DNA of 64,000 nt, from NCBI GenBank assembly GCA_025060675.1, contig JANXBI010000059.1, positions 1-64,000 on the forward strand, in the 5' to 3' direction. The translations under genes were made by a program, and so were the position numbers. This DNA comes from Candidatus Caldatribacterium sp. (lineage in GTDB: Bacteria > Atribacterota > Atribacteria > Atribacterales > Caldatribacteriaceae). The notes beneath the pieces are model-generated. The model ran no database searches. It was not told where the DNA came from and saw only the letters and a program-made list of their open reading frames with translations. The number at the start of each line of letters is the position of its first letter. Within the stretch, counting starts at the first letter, position 1. This document shows, in pieces, positions 42,894 through 52,276 of this stretch.

Positions 42894-44462
42894 TTACTCT
42901 TTAGTTTCCGCAACAATGACTTCTGTTGTAAGCACCAAAGAAGCCATACTCACTGCGTTACATAGGGCGATTCGGAGGACCTTCACAGGATCAACGATAC
43001 CTGCTGCGAACATGTCAACAAAGGTTCCCTGTGCAACATCAAACCCAATAGACCTTTTGTGTTGTTTTACCTTTTCCACTATGAGAGGTCCATGATACCC
43101 TGCATTCGCAGCTATTTGCCTCACTGGCTCCTCCAAAGCCCGACGCACGACATCAAATCCCACACGCTCACTATCAGAAACAGTACTTGATCTAAGCTCC
43201 TCAGCTATGTGAAGCAGCACCGCCCCACCACCTGGAACAACACCTTCTTCAAGAGCTGCTCGCGTTGCAGCAAGCGTACCTTCAAGACGTTGCCTTTTCT
43301 CCCTACGTTCCACTTCTGTTAGTGCTCCAACCCGAATAACCGCAACCCCACGCGTGAGAGAGGCAAGACGTCTCTCGTGCCATTTCTTCTCCAAACTCGT
43401 ATTGGATTTCTCCACCTGAGCGCGAACCTGTCGAATCCGCTCATCAATGTCCCGCCGCTTCCCCTGACCACCAATAATAACCGTTTTCTTCTCTGTAATC
43501 CGAACCTTCTCAGCACTTCCAAGGAGCTCCAAAGGCACTTTTTCAAGCTTCATGCCCAAGTCTTGCGAAACTACCTGACCACCAGAAAGCACGGCAATGT
43601 CCCCAAGAATCTCTCTTCGACGCTCACCAAACTCTGGAGCTTTCACCGCCGCTACTTGCATAATTCCTCGAAGCTTGTTCGTTACAAGGAGCGCGAGGGC
43701 CTCTCCTTCGAGTTCGCCCACAATAAGAAGAAGCGGACGCCTCGTCTGGAAAACTCTCTCAAGGAGAGGAAGAAACGTCGAAGCAGCACGAATTGTGTAA
43801 TCAGAAACGAGGATCAACGGATTCTCAAGGAAGACTTCATTGCTCCTCAGGTCGTTCACAAAGTACGGAGAAAGGAAACCCTGTCCAAACTCTATTCCTT
43901 CGACCACCTCAAGCACAGTTTCTGTTCCCTTTGACTCTTCGACAGTCACAACCCCGTCCTTCCCTACTCGCTGCAGAGCAGAGGCTACAAGCTCTCCCAA
44001 AGACTCATCTTGGGCAGCTATAGAAGCCACTTCAAGAACATATTGTCCACCGTTGAGAGGGACACTCCACTCTCGAAGCCTCTCTAAGGCAATTTTCAGA
44101 GCCCTCTCCATTCCTCTCCGAATCCACACAGGATTATGGAAAGAAAGGAGAGCTTTTGTGCCCTCCTCGATCATTTTCTGCGCAAGGACAACCGCCGTTG
44201 TCGTCCCATCGCCAGCTGCTTCATAAGTGTGCATTGCCACTTCTTGAAGCAATCGCACACCGATGTTTTCAAAATTGCGAAGAGCAACCTCACGGGCAAT
44301 GGTGACCCCGTCGCGTGTCGCAAAAGGAAGACCTCCACTTTGCTCAAGAAGGGTTATCCTTCCTCGTGGCCCAAGGGTTATTCTCACCGCATCAGCTAAC
44401 GTTCGCACACCTTGCAGAAGAGCTTGACGAGCCTGATTCCCAAAAAGTAAGGTCCTCGCCAT
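42894..44462 (-). CDS. groEL: GroEL-like chaperonin, divergent, without C-terminal GGM tail
   Basis: A 522-residue Hsp60 protein. ATPase residues are kept: TRDGVTIAREVA (Asp52 equivalent), AGDGTTTAVVLA (Asp87) and FVDMFAAGIVDP (Asp398). EFGQGFLSPYFVND and EEGVVPGGGAVLL are typical. Deviations: it ends in VIVAETKE with no Gly-Met repeat, LTRGVAVIRVGAL replaces the usual LAGGVAVIKVGA, and the region RQRLEGTLAATRAAL is altered. No groES is adjacent, and it sits in a purine-tRNA-modification array instead of a groESL operon. It may be a second chaperonin. Confidence 0.9.
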   Translation of the reverse strand: MARTLLFGNQARQALLQGVRTLADAVRITLGPRGRITLLEQSGGLPFATRDGVTIAREVALRNFENIGVRLLQEVAMHTYEAAGDGTTTAVVLAQKMIEEGTKALLSFHNPVWIRRGMERALKIALERLREWSVPLNGGQYVLEVASIAAQDESLGELVASALQRVGKDGVVTVEESKGTETVLEVVEGIEFGQGFLSPYFVNDLRSNEVFLENPLILVSDYTIRAASTFLPLLERVFQTRRPLLLIVGELEGEALALLVTNKLRGIMQVAAVKAPEFGERRREILGDIAVLSGGQVVSQDLGMKLEKVPLELLGSAEKVRITEKKTVIIGGQGKRRDIDERIRQVRAQVEKSNTSLEKKWHERRLASLTRGVAVIRVGALTEVERREKRQRLEGTLAATRAALEEGVVPGGGAVLLHIAEELRSSTVSDSERVGFDVVRRALEEPVRQIAANAGYHGPLIVEKVKQHKRSIGFDVAQGTFVDMFAAGIVDPVKVLRIALCNAVSMASLVLTTEVIVAETKE

Positions 44463-44493
44463 ACCGTCACCTCTCGCTTTTAGGCATGCAAGA

Positions 44494-44523
44494 ATAATAC
44501 CGCAGAAGTTCTCCTAACTTCAA
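44494..44523 (-). promoter_or_regulatory. Possible promoter ahead of the GroEL-like gene
   Basis: On the minus strand TTGAAG (44518-44523), an 18-base spacer and TATTAT (44494-44499) lie in the only noticeable gap of this array, about 32 bases before the chaperonin start. No CIRCE-type repeat is present. Confidence 0.45.
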
Positions 44524-45563
44524 CCCAAGGAAACACACCTTTCTCCGAGGGAGAGTTGGGGAACCGGATCAATTTCCAAGTTGTCTCTCCTTCCTCGAAG
44601 GAAATGGAACAAGCCACAAGCCGCGATCATTGCTGCATTATCCGTGCAGAATTCGTGAGAGGGGAAAAGAACCCGGATGCCTTTCTTCTCCCCTTCCTCC
44701 CTCATAACCTCTCGTAAGCGATGGTTGGCTGCCACCCCACCCCCAACCACAAGAAGACGGTACCCCGTCATCTCCACAGCCTTAAAAGCCTTCTTCACAA
44801 GGCTTCGAACTACGCTCTCTTGAAAGCAAGCCGCAAGATCAGCAAGAAGCGAGGTATCTTTCCGCTCCTCAGGCGTAAACTGAGCTAAAACCCTTGCTAC
44901 AGCAGTTTTTAGACCGCTAAAGCTAAAATCGAATGTGTCCTCGTCTTCAAGTCCACCTCGAAAAGCAAAACGTTTCCTATCCCCACCTCGACTCAACCGA
45001 TCAATAGCCGGCCCTCCAGGATACCCAAGACCAAGAAGGCGCGCAACCTTATCATACGCCTCTCCTGCCGCATCATCTCTTGTTCTACCAAGGAGAACGT
45101 ATTTCCCCCAATCTAAAACGGCCAAAAGCTCTGTGTGACCCCCTGACACGATAAGTGCCACAAAGGGCGGAGAAACCCCAGGATGCTCAAAACGTGCAGC
45201 AAAAACGTGTCCTTCAAGGTGGTTCACCCCTATCAGGGGTTTTCCAAGCGCAAAAGAGAGCGCTTTTGCAAGACCCATTCCCATAAGGAGTGCTCCAAGG
45301 AGTCCCGGTCCTTGAGTTACCGCAAAAGCATCGATATCTCGCAAAGTAATTCCTGCTTCTTCAAGAGCCTTGTGAAGTACCCAGGGAAGAGCCTCAAGGT
45401 GCTTTCGAGAAGCAATCTCAGGAACAATGCCCCCAAACACCCGGTGTACATCGATTTGACTTGAAACAATGTTCGAGAGAACTTCAAGACGCTCGCTCAC
45501 CACAGCGACACAGCTGTCATCACAACTTGTTTCAATACCAAGGATAAGGAGAGAACGCTTCAC
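44520..45563 (-). CDS. tsaD: tRNA N6-adenosine threonylcarbamoyltransferase
   Basis: A 347-residue TsaD (Kae1/YgjD), the transferase that completes t6A at position 37 of ANN-decoding tRNAs. IETSCDDSCVAVV at the N-terminus, the metal pair in GVNHLEGHVFAARF (HxxxH), IVSGGHTELL and the phosphate loop GGGVAANHRLREVM are all present. It is transcribed after rimI (four-base overlap) in an operon that also holds tsaB and tsaE, so all partners except TsaC are in this window. Confidence 0.98.
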   Translation of the reverse strand: MKRSLLILGIETSCDDSCVAVVSERLEVLSNIVSSQIDVHRVFGGIVPEIASRKHLEALPWVLHKALEEAGITLRDIDAFAVTQGPGLLGALLMGMGLAKALSFALGKPLIGVNHLEGHVFAARFEHPGVSPPFVALIVSGGHTELLAVLDWGKYVLLGRTRDDAAGEAYDKVARLLGLGYPGGPAIDRLSRGGDRKRFAFRGGLEDEDTFDFSFSGLKTAVARVLAQFTPEERKDTSLLADLAACFQESVVRSLVKKAFKAVEMTGYRLLVVGGGVAANHRLREVMREEGEKKGIRVLFPSHEFCTDNAAMIAACGLFHFLRGRRDNLEIDPVPQLSLGERCVSLG

Positions 45564-46057
45564 TTTCTTTCCTCCACAACAAAATCTTTCCTCATAATTA
45601 GGGCATCCTCTCCATCAGCGTAATACCTCGCACGAACACCAATCACCTGAAACCCAAATTTCCGATAGAGCATCTGAGCCCTTGTATTGCTTGTGCGAAC
45701 CTCAAGAAGGACATAGCGGCACCCACAAGCTTTGGCAAAATCAAGCGCATACTGGAAGAGTTTTTTTCCAAAACCTTTACCCCGATACTTGGGATGGATG
45801 GCAAAAGTGGTGACATGTCCTTCCTCCCAGAGGACCCAAAGACCAATGTATCCAATAACCCTTCCCTTATAAAGGGCCACAAAGTAGGAAGCAACACGGT
45901 TAGAAAGCTCGCTGAGAAAAAGGGAATACGACCATGGCTGAGGAAACGACCGCCGCTCAATAGCTACCACGTAAGGCAGATGATGTGTCTGCATTTCCAC
46001 AATTTGAAAATCCCCGTTCTCAAGAAGCACTTTCTCGCTCGAAAACCCTGGAACCAT
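45560..46057 (-). CDS. rimI: Ribosomal-protein-alanine N-acetyltransferase RimI (GNAT)
   Basis: A GNAT acetyltransferase of about 165 residues, as usually found between tsaB and tsaD. The acetyl-CoA loop HPKYRGKGFGKKLFQYAL is near residues 85-102, followed by YVLLEVRTSNTRAQMLYRKF and GFQVIGVRARYY, all characteristic. The start is uncertain: ATG 46057 overlaps the tsaB end by 38 bases and lacks a good ribosome-binding site; GTG 46030 with GAGCGAGAAA upstream is the alternative. Confidence 0.92.
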   Translation of the reverse strand: MVPGFSSEKVLLENGDFQIVEMQTHHLPYVVAIERRSFPQPWSYSLFLSELSNRVASYFVALYKGRVIGYIGLWVLWEEGHVTTFAIHPKYRGKGFGKKLFQYALDFAKACGCRYVLLEVRTSNTRAQMLYRKFGFQVIGVRARYYADGEDALIMRKDFVVEERK

Positions 46058-46691
46058 AGAAGGGGAGGAGAGTAAAAACGTTCTCGGTGCTACCCTTTCC
46101 TCGTTCTTCGAAAAGAAGGATAAGTTCAAGCGGATCCGGAATAGCCAAAAAAGGATCCGCACAGGAAAACCCAGCCTCTACAAAAAATTTCCAAAGATCT
46201 TCCCAGGGAGTCACGATGAAAACATCCCTTCTTCCTCCGTAACGAGCAAGAAAATCTTCAGGAGACCCCACCTGGAGAGAAGAAAGGAGAGGGGACACGT
46301 CTCTTCGGAATTCTGACCAAAAGATTTCTCCTTTCCGGTGGAAGATAACCGGTATCACAGTCTCGAATTGATCCATTTTCAGCCTCCGGGCAGAGCTTGC
46401 CAAGACCTCAAGAGTGGAAAAGCCCCCAAGGGGTATCTGAAGCGCATAAGCAAGACCCTTAGCGAGAATAGCGCCAACCTTTACACCAGTAAATGATCCT
46501 GGGCCAAGACCGATAACGACACCTGCAAGGTGTTTCCGAAGGGCGAAGCGTACCTCAAGAAGCTCAAGGTACTGCATGAGAAGGAGTGAGTGGTTCGCCT
46601 TTGTGTATTCCACAACGTGGAAGAGGAGATCTCTGCCGTGAGCTAAGGCAATACCAAGCCAAGGAGTGCTCGTATCAAAGGCTAAAATCAC
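46020..46691 (-). CDS. tsaB: tRNA threonylcarbamoyladenosine biosynthesis protein TsaB
   Basis: A 223-residue ASKHA-fold partner of TsaD. AFDTSTPWLGIAL at the N-terminus and VIGLGPGSFTGVKVGAILAKGLAYAL (the conserved PGSFTGxR-type motif, here with Lys) identify it. It has no metal site, so it acts as a scaffold in the TsaB-TsaD-TsaE complex. The start overlaps the tsaE stop by four bases. Confidence 0.95.
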   Translation of the reverse strand: MILAFDTSTPWLGIALAHGRDLLFHVVEYTKANHSLLLMQYLELLEVRFALRKHLAGVVIGLGPGSFTGVKVGAILAKGLAYALQIPLGGFSTLEVLASSARRLKMDQFETVIPVIFHRKGEIFWSEFRRDVSPLLSSLQVGSPEDFLARYGGRRDVFIVTPWEDLWKFFVEAGFSCADPFLAIPDPLELILLFEERGKGSTENVFTLLPFYGSRVFERESAS

Positions 46692-47140
46692 GTTCTACCC
46701 TCCACAAAAGAGATACTGATATACCGCGTTTGTTCACCGGCTATCACAATGGAAACCACAAAAAACGGGGGAGGAAAGAAAGAGAGGAACTTTCCGCCCC
46801 ACTCGACAGCGACAATACCATCTTTCTCAAGGTACTCTTCAAAACCAAGGTCAACAACTTCGCTCCAGTCTTGCAAACGATAAAAGTCCATATGGTAGAG
46901 CGGGAAAGGGTTTCCAAGATATTCGTGAATAAGACTAAAAGTTGGGCTTCGGACTTCGGTTTCACCAATTCCAAGGGCTTCTGCCATCCCTTTCACAAAG
47001 ACAGTTTTTCCCGCCCCTAGTTCTCCTTCAAGCAGCACAAGAGCAGGACCCTTACATAGGTTGATAACAAATTCCTTGCCCCGCTTTCTTGTCTCCTCCT
47101 CATTTTCGGTTTTCCAGAAAGCAACTTCACCCATAGTCAC
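46688..47140 (-). CDS. tsaE: tRNA threonylcarbamoyladenosine biosynthesis ATPase TsaE
   Basis: A 150-residue P-loop ATPase. The Walker A LLEGELGAGKTVFVKGMAEA is near residues 35-54, SPTFSLIHEY carries the conserved Ser/Thr-Phe motif, and DFYRLQDW and VAVEWGGKF contain the acidic residues of the family. It drives turnover of the TsaBDE complex. The start overlaps the alr stop by four bases. Confidence 0.96.
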   Translation of the reverse strand: MTMGEVAFWKTENEEETRKRGKEFVINLCKGPALVLLEGELGAGKTVFVKGMAEALGIGETEVRSPTFSLIHEYLGNPFPLYHMDFYRLQDWSEVVDLGFEEYLEKDGIVAVEWGGKFLSFFPPPFFVVSIVIAGEQTRYISISFVEGRT

Positions 47141-48255
47141 ACAAAAAAACGATGTTTTAACTTTCCAAAGCTACAGAAGACCTCATGGGGGATCGTTCCT
47201 ATCCGGCGAGCAAGTTCTTCCACCCGTATCTCTTCACCTTCATCCCTTCCAATAAAAGTCACCACATCCCCCTGCGTCACCCCTTCAATGTGGGAAACGT
47301 CAACCATAACCTGATCCATCGAAACCGTGCCTATGAGAGGAGCTCGTTTCCCTCGAACAAGGACCTCCAAGTTGTTGGAAAAGGAGCGGAAAAGACCCTG
47401 AGCATAGCCCAAAGCGACAACCGCAACTTTTGTCCACCGAGACGTTACAAAAGTCCCGCCGTATCCCACCCGAAAACCCGGGGGCAAGGTCTTCACAAGT
47501 TTCACCCGTGCCCGGATGCTTGTCACCGGACGAAGATCTAAAGAGCGCGTCACCTGAACATCTCCAGTTGGAGACGCTCCAAAAAGGGCAATCCCTATCC
47601 GGTTAAGAGCAAGGCGCATGTGAGGAAAAAAAAGAAATGCAGCACTATTTGCACAATGACACTCAAGGGAACTCCCCAAAAGATTCCACCGCTTGAGGAA
47701 AGAACAGAACTTACGAAATTGCCACTCTGTATACTCAGGGTCACTTTCAGCACTGGCGAAGTGTGTCATGACACCTCCAAGAACAAGAGGAGGAGTAGAA
47801 AGAGCCGAAAAAAAGGCGTCATTGAAATCTCGCAAAAGGCACCCCATCCTCCCCATGCCAGTGTCAATCTTCAAGTGAAAGCGAACAGTTTTCCTTTGCT
47901 TTGTACCTTCTCTTCGGAGACTCTCGAGTTCCTCACGCGAAGAGACAATCGGCACAAAACCCTCTTTTACGATGACTTCCGCTTCGTGCGGAAAAAACCC
48001 TCCTAGGATGTAGATATCTCCAACAACGGAGGCCTTTTGAAGTTCAAGGGCTTCCTCAAGAGAGGCAACCCCAAATTTCCGAAGACCAAAAGCAGCAAGA
48101 CACGAGGCAACACCAACCCCATGACCATAAACATTTGCCTTAACGACCCCCATAATATCCCCATGGGGACGGGCAAGGCCTCTGAGCACTGCAACGTTAT
48201 GCGCCAAATTCTCCAAAGAAATTTCCATCCAACAGTGCAAATCTCCATGTTCCAT
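47137..48255 (-). CDS. alr: Alanine racemase
   Basis: A 372-residue PLP enzyme giving D-alanine for peptidoglycan. The PLP Lys is in GVVKANVYGHG, RFHLKIDTGMGRMG follows the family, and RVGYGGTFVTSRWTKVAVVALGYAQG carries the catalytic Tyr region (GYADG in most homologues, GYAQG here). ATG 48255 has AAAGGTGG seven bases upstream and leads directly into CWMEISLENLAHNVAVL; it overlaps the nnr gene by 59 bases. A second start at 48228 is possible. Confidence 0.95.
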   Translation of the reverse strand: MEHGDLHCWMEISLENLAHNVAVLRGLARPHGDIMGVVKANVYGHGVGVASCLAAFGLRKFGVASLEEALELQKASVVGDIYILGGFFPHEAEVIVKEGFVPIVSSREELESLRREGTKQRKTVRFHLKIDTGMGRMGCLLRDFNDAFFSALSTPPLVLGGVMTHFASAESDPEYTEWQFRKFCSFLKRWNLLGSSLECHCANSAAFLFFPHMRLALNRIGIALFGASPTGDVQVTRSLDLRPVTSIRARVKLVKTLPPGFRVGYGGTFVTSRWTKVAVVALGYAQGLFRSFSNNLEVLVRGKRAPLIGTVSMDQVMVDVSHIEGVTQGDVVTFIGRDEGEEIRVEELARRIGTIPHEVFCSFGKLKHRFFV

Positions 48256-49786
48256 CGTCTACCACCTTTCGAGCTGCATCAACGTGCTCGGCAATCTCGT
48301 GGGCAAGGAGTGATGTTCTTCCTTCTTTCTGCAAGAGATCCGCAACAAGACCATGGAGGAACACACCACAAAGGGCCCCACTTAAAGGATCAAGTCCTTG
48401 CGCAAGGTACCCCCCAATAAGCCCAGCTAGAACATCCCCACTTCCTGCAGTGGCCAAGAGTTCATTCCCCGTAGGATTTACAAAAATCTCTCCCTGAGGG
48501 CTTGCGATAAGCGTCCCTGGACCTTTGAGCACTGTCACACACCCGAAAGAACGAGCTATTTCTTGCGCGGCCTCCACCTTCCTTTCTGAAACCTCCTGAA
48601 AAGACCAACCAAGGAGACGAGCTGCTTCTCCAAGGTGGGGAGTCACAACCCATCCCGTGAGTCTCTCTTTCCAGCGCTCTCGATTCCGGGCAACGATATT
48701 CAATCCATCAGCATCGAGAACGCCTTTCACAGGAGCAAAGGCAAGGAATTTTTCAAGAAATTCTTCCACTCGCTCGTTCACACCAAGACCAGGACCAACC
48801 ACAACGCTTGAGACCTTACGCACCTCAAAACCAGAGGTAACTGCCTCCAAATCGCCCAAGCTGTAACACCACGGCAAAAACGAGGAAGAGAGGAGAACGC
48901 TGACCACCTCAGGGATGCATGCTTTCACCGTAACAGAAAGCTCAGGAGGAAGAGGCCATACCACCATGCCAGCACCGCTCCGGTAAGCTCCAAGCGCTGC
49001 AAGGATTCCTGCTCCGAGCATTCCCGAAGATCCCGCTATTATGCCAACCACACCAGCAGAGATCTTATGAGCAAACCAAGGTCTTCGGGGCAGAAGACGA
49101 CGGACATCCGAAGCGAGGATGAGTTTCCCTCCATGACCTCGTAAAGGAATACCAATGGGGCAGAGCTTAAGATTGCCTACATATGCTCTTCCCGGAAAGA
49201 GCACAAGCCCTCGCTTCACAAGCCCAAGGGTAACCGTAAGATGTGCGCGCACCGCTTCCCCGAGAACGCGCCCGTCGCTTGCATCAACCCCCGAAGGGAC
49301 ATCCACGGCCACAACAAAGGTTCCCTCTGCTGCGTTAATTCTCTGAATAATTTCACGGTGTAGCCCCACGACCTCTCGTGTGAGCCCCGTCCCAAAAAGT
49401 GCGTCAACAATAAGGGTTCCCGGCTCAACAACAAAGTCCGATGATGACGCCACCACGCATACTGAAAAACCAAGACGAAGAAGGACCTCATAGTTATACC
49501 GGGCATCTCCACGGAGGGCTTCCGGTGAACCTACCAGGTATACCCGTGGAACAATGCCCTCTACAAGCAGATGTCGAGCAACAACCATACCATCTCCACC
49601 GTTATTACCAGTTCCGCAAACGATGGAGACACCTCGAAAACCTCTCCGATCCCGAAGAATCGAAAGAATCTCAGAGGCAATGCCTCTTCCGGCATTTTCC
49701 ATGAGAAGCAAAGTACTTACACCATACTGTTCGCAAGCTTCCTTCTCTTCTCTTTGCATCTCCTCTCGGGTGGCAAGTTCAAGCAT
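48197..49786 (-). CDS. nnr: Bifunctional NAD(P)H-hydrate epimerase / ADP-dependent dehydratase
   Basis: A 529-residue fusion that repairs hydrated NADH and NADPH. The YjeF_N epimerase half (residues 1-210) has LLMENAGRGIASEI, CGTGNNGGDGMVVARHL and VDVPSGVDASDGRVLG. The YjeF_C dehydratase half has AGSSGMLGAGILAALGAYRSGAG, VLDADGLNIVA, VTPHLGEAARLLG, VLKGPGTLIA and TGNELLATAGSGDVLAGLIGG. ATG 49786 with GGTGGGTG upstream is chosen; the frame is open to 49942 inside acpS, but that extension is not family-like. Confidence 0.96.
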   Translation of the reverse strand: MLELATREEMQREEKEACEQYGVSTLLLMENAGRGIASEILSILRDRRGFRGVSIVCGTGNNGGDGMVVARHLLVEGIVPRVYLVGSPEALRGDARYNYEVLLRLGFSVCVVASSSDFVVEPGTLIVDALFGTGLTREVVGLHREIIQRINAAEGTFVVAVDVPSGVDASDGRVLGEAVRAHLTVTLGLVKRGLVLFPGRAYVGNLKLCPIGIPLRGHGGKLILASDVRRLLPRRPWFAHKISAGVVGIIAGSSGMLGAGILAALGAYRSGAGMVVWPLPPELSVTVKACIPEVVSVLLSSSFLPWCYSLGDLEAVTSGFEVRKVSSVVVGPGLGVNERVEEFLEKFLAFAPVKGVLDADGLNIVARNRERWKERLTGWVVTPHLGEAARLLGWSFQEVSERKVEAAQEIARSFGCVTVLKGPGTLIASPQGEIFVNPTGNELLATAGSGDVLAGLIGGYLAQGLDPLSGALCGVFLHGLVADLLQKEGRTSLLAHEIAEHVDAARKVVDDGTWRFALLDGNFFGEFGA

Positions 49787-50150
49787 ATACACCCACCGCC
49801 ACAGCCACAACAACATCTCGACCATGAGCAAAGGAAAGGCTAATCTTAATGAACGCTTCATTACCTCGTCGCAACATAACTTTGGGCTCCCCAGAGGGAT
49901 CGTGAAGAATGGAGATGTCTCGAAAGCAGAGTGGAATTCCACGTTGCAGAAAAAGCTTCTTTACCGCTTCCTTACTAGCAAAGAGAGCCGCAACACCCTC
50001 ATACCAACGCTTCACGCTCTTCCCTCGATAGAAAGCAAGCTCTTCTTCGGAAAAGAGGCGAGCGAGAAACCGCTCGCCAAAAACAGAAAGCGCTTGTACA
50101 ATTCTTGGAATCTCTACCACATCAACACCCACAAGGGCCCCACTGCTCAC
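49779..50150 (-). CDS. acpS: Holo-[acyl-carrier-protein] synthase
   Basis: A 123-residue phosphopantetheinyl transferase activating the acyl carrier protein for fatty-acid synthesis. VGVDVVEIPRIVQAL holds the metal Asp, FLARLFSEEELAFYRGK follows, and LFASKEAVKKLFLQRG provides the second metal ligand Glu and Lys. It lies between the EF-G-like gene (four-base overlap) and nnr (eight-base overlap), a position common for acpS-nnr pairs. Confidence 0.96.
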   Translation of the reverse strand: MSSGALVGVDVVEIPRIVQALSVFGERFLARLFSEEELAFYRGKSVKRWYEGVAALFASKEAVKKLFLQRGIPLCFRDISILHDPSGEPKVMLRRGNEAFIKISLSFAHGRDVVVAVAVGVYA

Positions 50151-52264
50151 GAAGCTGCTTCCCTCTCTTTCCGCGCTTTTTCGATGATACCTTCAGCTAT
50201 TTGCGGAGGTACCTCTTCATAGTGAGAGAACCGCATCGTGAAAGAACCCCGTCCCTGAGTTATGGAGCGGAGATCAACAGAATATCGGAAGAGTTCAGCA
50301 AGAGGCACAAGGGCCCTGATTTTCTGGTATCCATCCTCCGGCTCCATACCGAGTATTTTACCCCGGCGTGCGTTAAGGTCTCCAATAACATCTCCCATAT
50401 TCTCTTCTGGAACCACAACCTCTACACTCATAATCGGTTCAAGGAGCACAGGATTCGCCTCAAGCGCCCCTTTCCGGAAAGCCATGGAGCCAGCAATTTT
50501 AAAGGCCATATCTGAAGAGTCTACAGGATGATATGACCCATCATAAACCGTTACCCGAACATCCACAACTGGGTAACCCGCAAGGACCCCTTCTTGCATA
50601 GCTTCCTGTACACCTTTCTCCACAGCAGGAATATAATTCTTTGGAATGACGCCCCCAACGATTTTATCCACAAACTCAAAACCCTGTCCCCGTGGGAGCG
50701 GCTCGATCTCAAGCCATGCATGACCATATTGGCCCCGTCCACCCGACTGACGCTTGTACTTCCCTTCTGCCCGAGCCGTCTTTTTAATGGTTTCCTTGTA
50801 AGGCACCTTAGGCACCGAAAGCGCAACTTCCACCCCAAACTTCCTTTTCATTTTCTCCGCAAGCACATCAAGATGGATGTCCCCAAAACCGTACACAATA
50901 TCTTCTTTGGTGTCTGGTTCTCGTTGCACTCGAAGCGTCGGATCTTCCTCAAGCATTCGACTCAAAGCCTGACTGATCTTCTCTTCATCTCCTTTACCAA
51001 CTGGCCGGATGGCTACCATATAGTTCGGTTCTGGATACTCTAAAGGAGGAAACACAATAGGATGCTCCCTGTCTGACAAGGTGTTCCCAGTAAAAACCTC
51101 AGCGATTTTCGCTACTGCCGCAATATCCCCTGCTCTTACCTCTTTAAGAGATTCCTGTGCTTTCCCTCGAACAAGAAGCAACTGCCCAATCTTCTCCTCG
51201 ACATCACGGGAAGCATTGTACAGTCGCGCATCCGCAGAAAGTTTCCCAGAGTACACACGGAAAAAGGCAATTTTTCCCACGTATGGGTCGCTTAGAACCT
51301 TAAAAACAAAAGCCGAAAATGGAGCATTCTCGTCGCAAGAGCGCTCCTCTTCTTCTCCGGTTTTTGGGTTCTTTCCCCTCACTGGAGGACGTTCAAGAGG
51401 ACTTGGAGCAAACTCTACAAGGAAGTCCGCTACTGCTTCGACTCCTTTGTTCTCAAGACCAGAGGCGCAAAGCACCGGGAAAATTTTCCTCTCCAGAATA
51501 GCTTTCCGTAAGCTTTGCCGAAGCTTTTCAGAGGGAATTTCCTGACCATCGAGGTAAAGATTCAGTAACTCGTCATCCGTCTCTGCAACGTTTTCAAGGA
51601 GTTCTTCGCGCCACCGCATAGCCTCCTCGACAAGGTCCTGAGGAACGTTCTCTTCCCGTCCTTTCCCCTCACCTTCAAAGTATATAACACGCATTGTCAA
51701 AAGGTTTACAAGACCTCGGAAAGCGCTTTCCTTGCCGATCGGGAGAAAAACAGGGGTAGCCTTAGAAGTGAACTTCGTACGAATGTTCTCCAAAACAGCA
51801 TAGAAATCAGCACCTTCCCGGTCCATGCGATTGACAAGGAAGAAAACAGGAAGACCCTCCTTTTTGAGGTACTCCCAAGCTTTCTCCGTACCCACCTCTA
51901 CTCCGGATACCGCACAAAGGAAAACCACTCCACTATCCACTGCCCTCAGCGCCCCAATAACGTTTCCCAAGAAATCCATGTACCCTGGAGTATCGATAAG
52001 ATTCACCTTACGACCTTTCCATTCAAAGGGAAGCACTGAAAGATCGATGGAGAGACCTCGACGAATCTCTTCTGGCTGCCAGTCAGACACCGTGTTCCCC
52101 TCCTCAATTTTTCCCCGTCGCGTGGTTACTCCAGCGTCAAAAAGAAGAGCTTCGGCAAATGTGGTTTTTCCCGCTCCTGCATGGGAAAAGAAGCCGATGT
52201 TTCGAATATCTTTACTCTTGAAATCCTTCAACCGCAACTCCTCCCTTCCCGTATCATTCCCCAC
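50147..52264 (-). CDS. Elongation factor G-like GTPase (EF-G paralogue)
   Basis: A 705-residue five-domain translational GTPase of the EF-G-like (FusA2) group. G1 is SHAGAGKTTFAEAL (28-40), G3 is DTPGYMDFLG and G4 is VNRMDREGAD, with Arg in place of the usual Lys of NKxD. The switch I region reads RRGLSIDLSV rather than RGITI. Domain IV contains SGGRGQYGHAWLEIEP and domain V VEVVVPEENMGDVIGDLNARRG. These changes separate it from canonical EF-G, which is not in the window. A role in recycling, stress or specialised translocation is possible; none is proven here. Confidence 0.93.
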   Translation of the reverse strand: MGNDTGREELRLKDFKSKDIRNIGFFSHAGAGKTTFAEALLFDAGVTTRRGKIEEGNTVSDWQPEEIRRGLSIDLSVLPFEWKGRKVNLIDTPGYMDFLGNVIGALRAVDSGVVFLCAVSGVEVGTEKAWEYLKKEGLPVFFLVNRMDREGADFYAVLENIRTKFTSKATPVFLPIGKESAFRGLVNLLTMRVIYFEGEGKGREENVPQDLVEEAMRWREELLENVAETDDELLNLYLDGQEIPSEKLRQSLRKAILERKIFPVLCASGLENKGVEAVADFLVEFAPSPLERPPVRGKNPKTGEEEERSCDENAPFSAFVFKVLSDPYVGKIAFFRVYSGKLSADARLYNASRDVEEKIGQLLLVRGKAQESLKEVRAGDIAAVAKIAEVFTGNTLSDREHPIVFPPLEYPEPNYMVAIRPVGKGDEEKISQALSRMLEEDPTLRVQREPDTKEDIVYGFGDIHLDVLAEKMKRKFGVEVALSVPKVPYKETIKKTARAEGKYKRQSGGRGQYGHAWLEIEPLPRGQGFEFVDKIVGGVIPKNYIPAVEKGVQEAMQEGVLAGYPVVDVRVTVYDGSYHPVDSSDMAFKIAGSMAFRKGALEANPVLLEPIMSVEVVVPEENMGDVIGDLNARRGKILGMEPEDGYQKIRALVPLAELFRYSVDLRSITQGRGSFTMRFSHYEEVPPQIAEGIIEKARKEREAAS

Positions 52265-52276
52265 TGAGAGAATATA

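Noticed and set aside
43085..44500. Chaperonin gene as a decayed copy
   Set aside because: The frame is intact over 522 codons and all ATPase residues are kept, so it is not a pseudogene.
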